Shown here piece by piece: positions 50,201 through 59,427 of a stretch of DNA of 64,000 nucleotides. Position numbers and translations under genes: made by a program. Source of the DNA: Limosilactobacillus pontis (GTDB lineage Bacteria; Bacillota; Bacilli; Lactobacillales; Lactobacillaceae); NCBI RefSeq assembly GCF_002940945.1, contig NZ_PNFV01000003.1:1-64000 (forward strand). Reading direction: 5' to 3'. How positions within the stretch are numbered: position 1 is the first letter of the stretch; each line of letters begins with the position of its first letter. The notes beneath the pieces are model-generated. The model saw only the letters and a program-made list of their open reading frames with translations, searched no databases and was not told where the DNA came from.

Positions 50201-50263
50201 CAACTAGCTTCACTCTGTTTAACCTACACTTGTTTTAATCATTTATGATAAGGAGTAAAAATC

Positions 50264-51643
50264 ATGAAACATAAATTATCCGCAGGGTGGATTTATTTCT
50301 TTGCTGCCTTAGGTGGACTGCTATTTGGTTATGATACTGGTTCAATTTCTGGTGCCATTCTCTTTATTGAAAAGCAATTATCATTAAATTCCTGGCAACA
50401 AGGTTGTGTCGTATCCGCTGTTCTATTAGGTGCCATCCTTGGGGCCGTTACAATTGGTCCTTTCTCCGATCGCTTTGGTCGGCGGAAGCTACTAATGTTT
50501 ACTTCTGTGCTATTCTTTATTGGTGCCTTAGGTTCTGGTTTAGCGCCAGAATTCTGGACGCTGATCATTACCCGGATTATCTTAGGTCTTGCTGTCGGTG
50601 CTGCCTCAGCCTTAATCCCAACTTACCTTGCTGAATTAGCACCAGTTGCTAAACGTGGGATGATGTCCGGATTGTTCCAATTAATGGTTATGTCCGGGTT
50701 ACTGCTTGCCTACCTGCTTAACTTCTGGCTACAAGGTCTCTACACTGGTTGGCGGTGGATGCTTGGATTTGCTGCTATCCCAGCTGCAATTCTCTTCTTC
50801 GGAGCAATTATCCTTCCAGAATCACCACGTTACCTGGTTCGTAATGACAAAGAAAGCGTTGCTCGTGATGTCTTAATGGCAATGAACAGTAATGACGAGC
50901 AAGTTGTTAACAGTGATATTGCTGATATTAAGAAACAGGCATCCATCAAATCTGGCGGTTGGAATGAATTATTTGGCCCAATCGTTCACCCAGCATTAGT
51001 TGCTGCTATTGGATTAGCTATTTTCCAACAAGTTATGGGTTGTAACACGGTGCTTTACTACGCTCCGACTATCTTCACTGATGCCGGCTTCGGTGTTCAC
51101 TTTGCCCTTCTGTCACACATTTGGATTGGTATCTTCAACGTTATCGTTACCGTTATTGGTATTTGGCTAATGAACCGCGTTAGCCGGCGTAAGATGTTAA
51201 TCGTTGGTGGTTGGTTAATGGCCATCACCCTGTTCATCATGTGCTGGGGACTAATGCACTCCGCTGAATCAAGATTTGCCGCTGATGTTGCCGTTCTTTC
51301 AATGGTTGTTTACATCGCTTCCTTCTCTGGTACTTGGGGTCCAATTATGTGGACAATGATCGGTGAAATGTTCCCACTTAACATTCGTGGTTTGGGGAAC
51401 TCCTTCTCTGCCGGTGTTAATTGGACTGCTAACATGATCGTTTCCTTAACCTTCCCACCACTACTGAGCTTCTTTGGCAAAGGTACGCTGTTCATCGGTT
51501 ACGGTGTCTTCTGTCTGATAGCCATTTGGTTTGTTCACGCCAAAGTCTTCGAAACCCAAGGCAAGTCCCTTGAGAGTATCGAACAATGGTTACGTGATCA
51601 AGCTGCCAAGCGTGCTGCTGCTAAAAAGACAACATCTGACTAA
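50264..51643 (+). CDS. D-xylose:H+ symporter (MFS sugar porter)
   Basis: A 459-residue twelve-helix sugar porter. It has GGLLFGYDTGSISGAI in helix 1, DRFGRRKL, PTYLAELAPVAKRG, PESPRYLV in the central loop and QQVMGCNTVLYYAP in helix 7, the sugar-binding region. Control by a XylR-type operator and the neighbouring xylR point to xylose (XylT-like); arabinose is also possible for this family. AAGGAG precedes the ATG. It is monocistronic. Confidence 0.88.
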   Translation: MKHKLSAGWIYFFAALGGLLFGYDTGSISGAILFIEKQLSLNSWQQGCVVSAVLLGAILGAVTIGPFSDRFGRRKLLMFTSVLFFIGALGSGLAPEFWTLIITRIILGLAVGAASALIPTYLAELAPVAKRGMMSGLFQLMVMSGLLLAYLLNFWLQGLYTGWRWMLGFAAIPAAILFFGAIILPESPRYLVRNDKESVARDVLMAMNSNDEQVVNSDIADIKKQASIKSGGWNELFGPIVHPALVAAIGLAIFQQVMGCNTVLYYAPTIFTDAGFGVHFALLSHIWIGIFNVIVTVIGIWLMNRVSRRKMLIVGGWLMAITLFIMCWGLMHSAESRFAADVAVLSMVVYIASFSGTWGPIMWTMIGEMFPLNIRGLGNSFSAGVNWTANMIVSLTFPPLLSFFGKGTLFIGYGVFCLIAIWFVHAKVFETQGKSLESIEQWLRDQAAKRAAAKKTTSD

Positions 51644-51653
51644 TTAAAACCCT

Positions 51654-51694
51654 AGAGACATAAGGCACAGTTAAAGTGTCTTATGTCTCTTTTT
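51654..51694 (+). terminator. Terminator of the xylose permease gene
   Basis: AGAGACATAAGGCAC pairs with GTGTCTTATGTCTCT, followed by T5. Confidence 0.88.
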
Positions 51695-51703
51695 ATGTCA
51701 AAA

Positions 51704-51741
51704 AGCAAGGCAAGAAAATTAAACTTTTCTTACCTCGCTTT
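51704..51741 (-). terminator. Terminator of xylR
   Basis: AAAGCGAGGTAAGAAAA pairs with TTTTCTTGCCTTGCTTT on the minus strand, followed by T-rich DNA. Confidence 0.8.
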
Positions 51742-51745
51742 TAAT

Positions 51746-52927
51746 TTAGTCAACATTCTTAACCTCATTTGGCCAGCGCATTTTGAGCTTATAATGCTCT
51801 AAATCAAGGGCTCTATGGATAGCTAATGAGCTAGCACCTAGTAACGATGTCATCCTTGACCCCTCAATCTTTTTAATGGGTGAAAAAGTCCCCATTTCAA
51901 TTAGCCTAGCCTTAATCCGGTCAAATAACTCTGGAATATCCTCAAACAATGTCGAGTTAAAATAAACTTCTTGCGGCCCAAAAGAAACAACCGCATTATA
52001 AGATACCTCTGCTAATAGTTCAATTGCATGATCAAAAATCTGTAGAACCTGATTATCGTAGTGATAAAGCCGGCTTAATTCAGCACCATCAATGTGCTTA
52101 AGCCCTTTGACCCTTTTCACTTGATTAATAATCGCATCTTCCGAACACAATGATTCAACCTTCACCAATTCGTTAGAGCCGTCATTTAACCGGTCAGTCA
52201 TTAGTGCACGACCTATTTCACCCGCCATACCACGGTTACCACGATAAAGACTACCATTTGCAATTACACCAACACCAATTCCGCGATGAATACTAATGGT
52301 AATTAAATCCTTAATTTGGTCACTAGCATAGAAGTCATTCTCAAATACTGCGGATAAATTAGCCTCATTTTCAAGGACGACCGGAACCCCAAATTCCTTT
52401 TCAAAATACTCTTGAAGGTCTATCCCATCTAATTCTAAAAACGGCGAATCAATCACTTTATTATGATAAACAATTCCGTGAATTGAGAAGCCAATGGCTA
52501 GCAATCCATGGCTAGTCTGATCAACTTTTTCCATATGTTTAATCTCATTTTTTATCATCTGCATGATATTTAAGATATCAAAGTGTTCAATGGGCTGACG
52601 ACTGTACTGAATGATTTCGCCGTTAATATAATTAAACATCGAAGCCATATACGAAGTTCCAATATTAAAGCTGGCGACAAATCCATAGTTTTGGTTCAAA
52701 CAAATCAAGTTTGGCTTCCGGCCACCACTGCTCGTCGATTCTCCTTGCCGTACTTCTTCAATTAGTCCTAACGCATTTAATTCACTGTAAATTGAGGATA
52801 CGGTTGACTTATTTAAATTTAATTGTCGTGCAATCTCCGCCCGCGAAGTTTCTTGATTATTAAATAACTGTTGTAAAACTTGCTTTCGATTATTGATCCG
52901 CGACAAATTCCGATGGTCAATTGTCAT
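51746..52927 (-). CDS. xylR: Xylose repressor XylR (ROK family)
   Basis: A 393-residue repressor with an N-terminal winged helix (about 1-75, SRAEIARQLNLNKSTVSSIYSEL) and a ROK sugar-binding domain (VLENEANLSAVFEND and HRGIGVGVIANGSLYRGNRGMAGEIG). The ROK kinase catalytic features are not needed in this regulator. Xylose binding would release the TTAGTT...AACTAA operators. It has its own promoter. Confidence 0.9.
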   Translation of the reverse strand: MTIDHRNLSRINNRKQVLQQLFNNQETSRAEIARQLNLNKSTVSSIYSELNALGLIEEVRQGESTSSGGRKPNLICLNQNYGFVASFNIGTSYMASMFNYINGEIIQYSRQPIEHFDILNIMQMIKNEIKHMEKVDQTSHGLLAIGFSIHGIVYHNKVIDSPFLELDGIDLQEYFEKEFGVPVVLENEANLSAVFENDFYASDQIKDLITISIHRGIGVGVIANGSLYRGNRGMAGEIGRALMTDRLNDGSNELVKVESLCSEDAIINQVKRVKGLKHIDGAELSRLYHYDNQVLQIFDHAIELLAEVSYNAVVSFGPQEVYFNSTLFEDIPELFDRIKARLIEMGTFSPIKKIEGSRMTSLLGASSLAIHRALDLEHYKLKMRWPNEVKNVD

Positions 52928-52971
52928 ATAAATTATTCCTTACTTTATACAATTAATTAAATTATACATAT

Positions 52972-52999
52972 ATTATAACACGATCTTATTTACTATAAA
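52972..52999 (-). promoter_or_regulatory. xylR promoter
   Basis: Minus-strand TTTATA (52994-52999) and TATAAT (52972-52977) are separated by 16 bases. Confidence 0.5.
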
Positions 53000-53196
53000 C
53001 GCAACAGTTGCCATTCCAAATAGCACCATAGAATAATTAATATAACACAGTATATTACCGCAAGCCAAGTCACATACTGCAAAAAATTCCAATGAATAAG
53101 TGTTGTTAAAATTTGCAAAACAATGACTAACACCAGCCATACTACTAGGCGTTGCTGAGTATGGCGCTGATTCTTCCGTATTTCTTCTTTTTTCAT
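52993..53196 (-). CDS. Small membrane protein of unknown function
   Basis: A 67-residue protein with a basic, Gln-rich start (MKKEEIRKNQRHTQQR) and two hydrophobic segments (about 17-34 and 41-60). I do not recognise the family. It lies between pgi and xylR, and its coding end overlaps the likely xylR promoter -35 box, which is compact but not unusual. Confidence 0.5.
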   Translation of the reverse strand: MKKEEIRKNQRHTQQRLVVWLVLVIVLQILTTLIHWNFLQYVTWLAVIYCVILIILWCYLEWQLLRL

Positions 53197-53210
53197 CTAA
53201 ATTACCAAAA

Positions 53211-53251
53211 AGAGTGGGATAAAGGTTACTTTGAACTCTTTATTCCACTCT
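53211..53251 (-). terminator. Terminator after pgi
   Basis: AGAGTGGAATAAAG pairs with CTTTATCCCACTCT on the minus strand, followed by T5. Confidence 0.82.
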
Positions 53252-53302
53252 TATAATACAAAGCATTCTCACTCATACATAAAACTAATAGTAGCTTGCC
53301 AA

Positions 53303-54661
53303 TTAATTATTCTTATCCATCTCGGCACGCAACTTATCACCAACTTCTTCATATCCTGGCTTACCTAACAAGCCGAACATGTTAACCTTGTAGGCTTCAA
53401 CACCCGGCTGGTTGAATGGGTTAATGCCATTCAGGTAGCCAGAGATCCCCATGGCCACTTCAAAGAAGTAGATTAGGTAACCCAGACTGTATTCATCTTC
53501 CTCAGGCAGGTGAACCGTCATTACCGGAACGCCACCAGCAGTATGAGCCGCTACTACCGCTTCATAAGCCTTAGTATTGGCAAAATCCATCGTCTTGCCC
53601 TCTAGGTACTTTAAGCCATCAAGGTTATCTTCTTCACTTGGAATTTCCACGTCGTAGTTTGGCTTATCCAACTTAACAACCGTCTCCATCAAGAAACGTC
53701 GACCCTCTTGGATATACTGCCCCAATGAGTGAAGATCAGTCGTGAAGTTTGCGCTAGATGGGTAGATCCCCTTATGATCTTTTCCTTCTGACTCACCAGC
53801 CAGCTGCTTCCACCATTCAGCAAACATCCGCATGTTTGGCTCATAATTCTCCAGAAGTTCCGTCTCGTAACCCTTCCGGTAAAGGATGTTTCGGTAAGCT
53901 GCATACTGGTAAGCTGCGTTCTTGGTCAAGTCCGGATCCACAAAGTCTTTTTCAGCTTGCGCTGCCCCAGCCATTAGCTGGTCAATATCAGCGCCGGATG
54001 CGGCGATTGGCAACAAACCGACAGCTGACAAAACAGAATAACGACCACCTACACCATCAGGAATCACAAAGGTTTCATACCCATGGGCATCGGCCTCAGT
54101 CTTAAGTGCACCCTTGGCCTTATCAGTAGTAGCGTAAATCCGCTTGTTAGCACCTGCCTCACCATATTTGGCAATTAACTTATTCTTGAAAATTCGAAAA
54201 GCAATTGAAGGTTCCGTAGTGGTCCCCGACTTAGAAACTACATTGACGGAGAAGTCGTGGTCACCGATCAGCTGCAGCAGATCGTGAACATAGGTTGAAC
54301 TCAAGGAATTCCCAGCAAAGATCACAAGTGGGTATTTGCGATCCTTGGGACTTTGCGCCTGATAGAAGGTGTTGTGCAAAAAGTCAATTGCCATCTGGGC
54401 ACCCAAATAAGAGCCACCGATTCCGATAACTACCAAGATGTCTGAGTCAGCTTGGATCTGCTTAGCAGCAGCCTTAATTCGGGCAAACTCATCCCGATCA
54501 TATTCCGTCGGGAGGTGGAGCCAGTCACGAAAGTCTGCCCCAGCTCCGGTACCATTACGAAGTTCATTGTCAGCCGCATTGACCATTGCTTGCATCTCGC
54601 CAAGCTCGTTGGCATTAACAAATTGTTTTAATCCTTGACTATCTAACGAAACGTGCGTCAT
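53303..54661 (-). CDS. pgi: Glucose-6-phosphate isomerase
   Basis: A 452-residue enzyme interconverting glucose-6-phosphate and fructose-6-phosphate. [13 protein letters not shown], the phosphate-binding SKSGTTTEP, and [12 protein letters not shown] near the C-terminus are signatures. Heterofermenters use it mainly for fructose entry and exopolysaccharide precursors. It is downstream of the glucose permease gene but separated from it by a terminator. Confidence 0.97.
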   Translation of the reverse strand: MTHVSLDSQGLKQFVNANELGEMQAMVNAADNELRNGTGAGADFRDWLHLPTEYDRDEFARIKAAAKQIQADSDILVVIGIGGSYLGAQMAIDFLHNTFYQAQSPKDRKYPLVIFAGNSLSSTYVHDLLQLIGDHDFSVNVVSKSGTTTEPSIAFRIFKNKLIAKYGEAGANKRIYATTDKAKGALKTEADAHGYETFVIPDGVGGRYSVLSAVGLLPIAASGADIDQLMAGAAQAEKDFVDPDLTKNAAYQYAAYRNILYRKGYETELLENYEPNMRMFAEWWKQLAGESEGKDHKGIYPSSANFTTDLHSLGQYIQEGRRFLMETVVKLDKPNYDVEIPSEEDNLDGLKYLEGKTMDFANTKAYEAVVAAHTAGGVPVMTVHLPEEDEYSLGYLIYFFEVAMGISGYLNGINPFNQPGVEAYKVNMFGLLGKPGYEEVGDKLRAEMDKNN

Positions 54662-54754
54662 ATTAAATAACTTCTTTCTATAATAATTAACTACAATTTA
54701 AGTATACCTAAATGATAGCGAATTCATTATAAACATGCAATGCAAAGTTAAAAA

Positions 54755-54786
54755 GCCGCAACAAAATATTGATTTTGTTACAGCCC
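54755..54786 (-). terminator. Terminator of glcU
   Basis: GGCTGTAACAAAA pairs with TTTTGTTGCGGCT on the minus strand, followed by T5. Confidence 0.75.
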
Positions 54787-54796
54787 TTATTACAAG

Positions 54797-55657
54797 TTAA
54801 GCGAAAATTGTCCCAACACTACCTAAGACAATCAGCAAGATACCGATGATAGTGAAGGTCAGCTCACGACCGGTTTTATGTTCATGCAGGATAAAGATTC
54901 CACCGATCGTAGCAATTATTACGTTCATCTGAGTCATCACAAATGCTACGGTTACCCCTAAGGCACGACCAGCAAAGATGTATGCTAATGCAGCAATACC
55001 CCAGGATAATCCACCAAGAATATTAAGATATTGTTTCTTTTGCTTAAAAGCATTTAAGTGTCCAGAAGCAATCGTATAAATAACCGAACCTAATAAGATT
55101 CCAAGCATTTCTGGAAGGAAAACCCCTAGCGGATCCTCACTGCTGACTACCGGCAGCTTTGGAAAGGCTGAGTAAACCCAGTAACCGATGGTCGTAACTA
55201 ACAGGAAGAAGAAGTTCTGTACCGTAACCTTCTTGTCTGAACTGCCATCAGTAATTGATGTCATCAGCGCACCGATAATAACGACCAGCAGGGCAATAAA
55301 ACCAATTGTTAATGCTCGTGCACCACGCCATTCGCCAAAAATGATTACACCAATTAAAGAATTACCTACTAATTGAAAAACAGTTGATAACGGAATGGTA
55401 TTTGAAACGCCCATCCGTTTAAAAGAAACAAATTGTCCAATCTGCCCAATCGTCCATAATGCACCGCATACAATTGAGAACCAAAATGCTCCTGTACTTA
55501 CACTAGGATGACCAATCAGGAAGGCAATAATACCAACAACTGAAGCACCTGCACCGATGCCAAACATCTGATTGATCGTTGAACCACCAATTTTTCCAGT
55601 AATTAGCGGCATGAATCCCCAACCAAGCGCTGGGATTAATGCAATCAAATAACTCAT
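54797..55657 (-). CDS. Glucose uptake protein GlcU/RbsU
   Basis: A 286-residue ten-helix permease of the glucose/ribose porter (GRP) family. IPALGWGFMPLITGKIGGST and FKRMGVSNTIPLSTVFQLVGNSL are characteristic. It brings in glucose without phosphorylation, matching a heterofermentative organism with weak PTS glucose uptake. The ATG at 55657 follows AGGAGAG; the start seven codons earlier lies inside this site's upstream region. Two overlapping cre-like sites precede it. Confidence 0.88.
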   Translation of the reverse strand: MSYLIALIPALGWGFMPLITGKIGGSTINQMFGIGAGASVVGIIAFLIGHPSVSTGAFWFSIVCGALWTIGQIGQFVSFKRMGVSNTIPLSTVFQLVGNSLIGVIIFGEWRGARALTIGFIALLVVIIGALMTSITDGSSDKKVTVQNFFFLLVTTIGYWVYSAFPKLPVVSSEDPLGVFLPEMLGILLGSVIYTIASGHLNAFKQKKQYLNILGGLSWGIAALAYIFAGRALGVTVAFVMTQMNVIIATIGGIFILHEHKTGRELTFTIIGILLIVLGSVGTIFA

Positions 55658-55715
55658 AATACAATTCTCTCCTATCAATCAATAACAAATATTACAAGTT
55701 AGTAATTTATCACAA

Positions 55716-55741
55716 TGCAAACGTTTACGCAAGCGTTTACA
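55716..55741. promoter_or_regulatory. Two overlapping cre-like sites before glcU
   Basis: TGCAAACGTTTACG (55716-55729) and, on the other strand, TGTAAACGCTTGCG (55728-55741) each match the cre consensus at 12 of 14 positions. Confidence 0.65.
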
Positions 55742-55800
55742 GTAAGTTAACGATTGAACAAAGCCCATTAATTACTTTTAGATAGTGTCATGACGGGTCC

Positions 55801-57288
55801 TTAATTTTTTTGCTTTGGACTTGGTTTTACCGTTGTGTGTGGGGCGTGATCGCGGTCAGGGAAGAAAATAGTAAAGGTTGTCCCCTCACCATACTTACTC
55901 TCGACGGACACCTTCCCACCATGCAGCAGGACTAGCTGGTGAACAATTGCTAGACCCAAGCCCGACTCGCCATACTTGGTATTCATCCGTGAACGATCAG
56001 CCTTATAGTAGCGTTCCCAGATGTTAGTCAGCTGTTCCTTAGTCATTCCGATCCCATTGTCGCTAACCTTGAACTGGCTCCCATTAGTAACTGCGCGGCC
56101 TTGGATCCTAATCAGACCGTCCTTAGTAAACTGAATGGCGTTCTGGGTAATATTAAACATAATCTGGACAAAGCGGTCGTAATCAGCGTAAACCCGGAGT
56201 CCTGGCGTGATATCCAACGTGATTCGATCCCCCTGGGCCTGGGCTTTCTTATTGAGTTGCTCCTGGAGGTTAGCTAGAACCGCTGCTGCATCAAAGACCT
56301 TACGCTCCATCGAGATCTGATTGGTCCGGATCTTCTCATAATCCAAGTTATCGTTGACCAAGCGGATCAATCGCCGGGTCTCGTTCTGCATTAGGTGAAT
56401 ACTGTGCTGCTTATCCTCTTCAGGAATGACATCATATTCAAGGCCTTCCAGGATCCCGTTAATAGTCGTCAAGGGGGTCCGCATCTCGTGGGCGGCATCC
56501 GCCATAAACTGGCGCCGCCGCTCCTCCTGGTGCCGAATTTCCTGCTGCGATGCCGCAAGTGACTGGGTCATAATATTAAAACTCTGGGCCAGGTCAGTCA
56601 CCTCGTCCTTACCAGCCGTTGCCACCTGGACATTGTAGTTACCCTGAGCAATCTCGTGGGTAGCCTTCTGAAGGCGTTGGATCCGTTGGGTAATCGATCG
56701 GGCCAAAAAGTAACTGACTGCCAGCGTCAACAGGGCTGCGATCACAAAGGCAACCAGCAAGTTAAGGACAATTTGGTGCATATTTTCCTTAATCGTCGAA
56801 ATCAGTGTGGCAATGGATACCACTGTTACCAATTTTCCCTTATAAAAATACGGTTTGAGGACCTCAGTCATCTGAGGGGTTGTAGTATTCGCCACCTGGT
56901 GGTCAACCTTAGCCATCGTAACCTTGGTGCAGATAACCTGACCGTCCTTAAGCTTGCGCCACTGTTCCTTACTGATTGTCGGCGTAAAACCATTACTGGC
57001 ATAAATCTGCTTGTGGGTTGTATCATACATCGCAAAATGGACGTGCTGACGAGTCAGCAGGTTGGCGTTGGTTTGCAGAGAGTTGGTCGCAAAGCCCTCA
57101 AAACTCCGGTTGGTCGGATCATAGCGGATCGAATCCTGAACTAGGCTGTCCGAGTAGCTTTTCAGTTGGTCCCAAGTATTGTGGTAGAGGGTGTTATTGG
57201 TAACCTGCATAAAGGACACACTCAAGATCACCAGCAGGATAATAATGATCGTAAAAAAGGTCAGCATCAGCCGATACATCAACTTCAT
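55801..57288 (-). CDS. Sensor histidine kinase
   Basis: A 495-residue membrane kinase: two membrane helices (about 8-28 and 172-195) enclosing an extracellular sensor of about 145 residues, a HAMP linker (196-250), a HisKA domain with HEMRTPLTTIN, and a catalytic domain with NITQNAIQF, DNGIGM and GESGLGLAI. It follows its response regulator by 6 bases. The signal is unknown; the layout resembles cell-envelope stress kinases. Confidence 0.92.
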   Translation of the reverse strand: MKLMYRLMLTFFTIIIILLVILSVSFMQVTNNTLYHNTWDQLKSYSDSLVQDSIRYDPTNRSFEGFATNSLQTNANLLTRQHVHFAMYDTTHKQIYASNGFTPTISKEQWRKLKDGQVICTKVTMAKVDHQVANTTTPQMTEVLKPYFYKGKLVTVVSIATLISTIKENMHQIVLNLLVAFVIAALLTLAVSYFLARSITQRIQRLQKATHEIAQGNYNVQVATAGKDEVTDLAQSFNIMTQSLAASQQEIRHQEERRRQFMADAAHEMRTPLTTINGILEGLEYDVIPEEDKQHSIHLMQNETRRLIRLVNDNLDYEKIRTNQISMERKVFDAAAVLANLQEQLNKKAQAQGDRITLDITPGLRVYADYDRFVQIMFNITQNAIQFTKDGLIRIQGRAVTNGSQFKVSDNGIGMTKEQLTNIWERYYKADRSRMNTKYGESGLGLAIVHQLVLLHGGKVSVESKYGEGTTFTIFFPDRDHAPHTTVKPSPKQKN

Positions 57289-57294
57289 TATTAA

Positions 57295-58008
57295 CTATTC
57301 TCCCTCATCATCGAACTTATAACCAACACCCCAGACGGTTTTGATCACCTGGGGACCAATATCTTCAAGCTTCTGCCGTAGCTTTTTGATATGGGCATCG
57401 ACCGTCCGCTCATCCCCGTAGTACTCATAATCCCAAACCAATTGGAGCAATTGAGACCGGGTGAAAACCTGACGGGGCTTGGCTGCCAGCGTCTTTAACA
57501 GGTCAAATTCCTTCGGTGTTAGATCGCTGACTGGCTGATCATAAAGGTATACTTCCCGGGTCTTAGTGTTCATTTTGAAATGGTCGGTCTGAATGTCGAA
57601 ACCGCCAACGTCCGCATGTCCTTGCTGGTGCTGCTGACTTAGCTGGCTCCGCCGGTAAAGAGCTTTGATCCGAGCTACCAGGGTAATCGGGCTGAATGGC
57701 TTAGTCACGTAGTCATCAGCCCCAATTTCCAGTCCCAGAACCTGGTCGCTCTCGGTATCCCGGGCTGTCAGCATGATTAGGGGGACCGTCGGAGAAATCC
57801 GGCGAATATCTGCTGCCACCTGCATTCCATCCTTCTTCGGCAGGTTCAAATCTAGGAGAATGATATCCCAATTATCTGGCTCGTCGGCAAACTTCTCCTC
57901 ACCAGCCACCCCGTCATAGGCAAACTCATACTGCCATTGATTCTTCTTGAAAAACATTGCCATCATTTCGCAAACAGAATGATTGTCTTCAATCATCAGG
58001 ATGTTCAT
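57295..58008 (-). CDS. OmpR-family response regulator
   Basis: A 237-residue regulator. The receiver domain has the phospho-acceptor in DIILLDLNLPKKDGM and the switch Lys in DDYVTKPFSP. The C-terminal winged helix (about 135-235) has LTPKEFDLLKTLA and DERTVDAHIKKLRQKL. It is the first gene of the two-component operon. Confidence 0.93.
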   Translation of the reverse strand: MNILMIEDNHSVCEMMAMFFKKNQWQYEFAYDGVAGEEKFADEPDNWDIILLDLNLPKKDGMQVAADIRRISPTVPLIMLTARDTESDQVLGLEIGADDYVTKPFSPITLVARIKALYRRSQLSQQHQQGHADVGGFDIQTDHFKMNTKTREVYLYDQPVSDLTPKEFDLLKTLAAKPRQVFTRSQLLQLVWDYEYYGDERTVDAHIKKLRQKLEDIGPQVIKTVWGVGYKFDDEGE

Positions 58009-58179
58009 AAGTCACACTTCCTTCAAATTCTTCTTTACTCGTTTTCCCTAGTGTAACATTCATCCCTAGCCAGCGCCCGCGATTGGCCTAAGAAGTCATT
58101 ATTAATTCATATTTAGCCATTCAACCGGTGTATGCTTCCCCATTAACTTAAAGTATTATCATTTTGTAAGTTAACCGGT

Positions 58180-58198
58180 TATAATGAAAGTGTTTACA
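58180..58198 (+). promoter_or_regulatory. -10 box and cre-like site before the alcohol dehydrogenase
   Basis: TATAAT at 58180-58185 is followed at once by TGAAAGTGTTTACA (58185-58198), a 13 of 14 match to the cre consensus. This roadblock position would repress in glucose. The -35 box is weak. Confidence 0.6.
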
Positions 58199-58218
58199 AA
58201 GAAAGGAGACTGTTTATT

Positions 58219-59262
58219 ATGAAATCTGCTGTTTTTGCTAAGGCGGGCCAAATGAAGCTAATCGACATCGATAAGCCAACCATCCAGGCTCCCGATGACG
58301 TTATCATCAAGGTTGTCCGGACCTGCGTCTGTGGTTCCGATCTTTGGTACTACAAGGGGATCAACCCAGTGGAGGCTAACGCTGAAAACTCCGGTCATGA
58401 GGCAATTGGGATTGTCGAAGAGGTCGGTGACGACATTACCACCGTTAAACCCGGTGACTTTGTCATCGCCCCATTCACGCACCGCTGTGGCCACTGTGCT
58501 GCCTGCCGGGCCGGCTTCGATGGTTCCTGCCAAAGTCACGATGACAATTTCAGCAATGGTGTCCAAGCAGAATACATCCGTTTCACTCATGGTCAATGGG
58601 CGCTAGTCAAGATTCCTGGTAAGCCTGCTGACTACAGTGAGGGGATGCTCAAGTCCCTGCTGACCCTTGCCGATGTCATGGCTACTGGTTACCATGCTGC
58701 CCGGGTGGCCAACGTCAGTGCTGGTGATACCGTGGTCGTCATGGGTGATGGGGCAGTTGGCCTCTGCGCCATCATCGCCGCCAAGATGCGTGGTGCCAAG
58801 CGGATTATTTCCACCAGCCGGCACGCTGATCGTCGGGCCCTTGCTAAGGAATTCGGGGCAACAGACAATGTTGCCGACCGTGGGGACGATGCCGTCAAGA
58901 AGATCATGGAACTGACCAACGGCACTGGTGCCGACGCTGTCCTTGAATGCGTCGGGACTGAACAATCAACCGACACCGCCATGAAGGTCGGTCGGCCGGG
59001 TGCTATTATCGGCCGGGTTGGTCTCCCGCACACCCCTAAACAAGACATGACTACCCCATTCTACAAGAACACGATTGTCGCTGGTGGGCCGGCTTCTGTC
59101 ACTACCTACGACAAGGCTACCTTACTCAAGGCTGTCCTCGACGGTGAGATCAATCCTGGCAAGGTCTTTACCAAAAGCTTTAGCCTCGACGATATTGATG
59201 CCGCATACAAGGGCATGAGTGAGCGCCAAGTTATTAAGTCCTACGTGATCGTCAATGATTAG
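58219..59262 (+). CDS. Zinc-dependent alcohol dehydrogenase
   Basis: A 347-residue medium-chain dehydrogenase. It has the catalytic zinc ligands in TCVCGSDLW and GHEAIG, a four-cysteine structural zinc lobe CGHCAACRAGFDGSC, and the Rossmann motif GDGAVGL (about residues 176-182). Substrate is not determined. AAAGGAG precedes the ATG. It is monocistronic with a strong terminator. Confidence 0.9.
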   Translation: MKSAVFAKAGQMKLIDIDKPTIQAPDDVIIKVVRTCVCGSDLWYYKGINPVEANAENSGHEAIGIVEEVGDDITTVKPGDFVIAPFTHRCGHCAACRAGFDGSCQSHDDNFSNGVQAEYIRFTHGQWALVKIPGKPADYSEGMLKSLLTLADVMATGYHAARVANVSAGDTVVVMGDGAVGLCAIIAAKMRGAKRIISTSRHADRRALAKEFGATDNVADRGDDAVKKIMELTNGTGADAVLECVGTEQSTDTAMKVGRPGAIIGRVGLPHTPKQDMTTPFYKNTIVAGGPASVTTYDKATLLKAVLDGEINPGKVFTKSFSLDDIDAAYKGMSERQVIKSYVIVND

Positions 59263-59275
59263 TATCCAAGCTTAG

Positions 59276-59306
59276 CCGGCGTGCTTTCACCAGCACCCGG
59301 TTTTTT
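59276..59306 (+). terminator. Terminator of the alcohol dehydrogenase gene
   Basis: CCGGCGTGCT pairs with AGCACCCGG, followed by T6. Confidence 0.85.
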
Positions 59307-59327
59307 CTATACGGTAGATTGTAATAT

Positions 59328-59365
59328 GACCGCCTTATATCTCACTGGTATAGGGCGGCCTTTTT
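59328..59365 (+). terminator. Second terminator-like hairpin
   Basis: GACCGCCTTATA pairs with TATAGGGCGGCC and is followed by T5, 22 bases after the first terminator. It may end a short RNA or serve as backup. Confidence 0.6.
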
Positions 59366-59427
59366 ATATAATAATCAGTATTTTCGAGAAAATCAGTTTA
59401 CAAAGAAGAAAGGTCATCGCGCGACAG

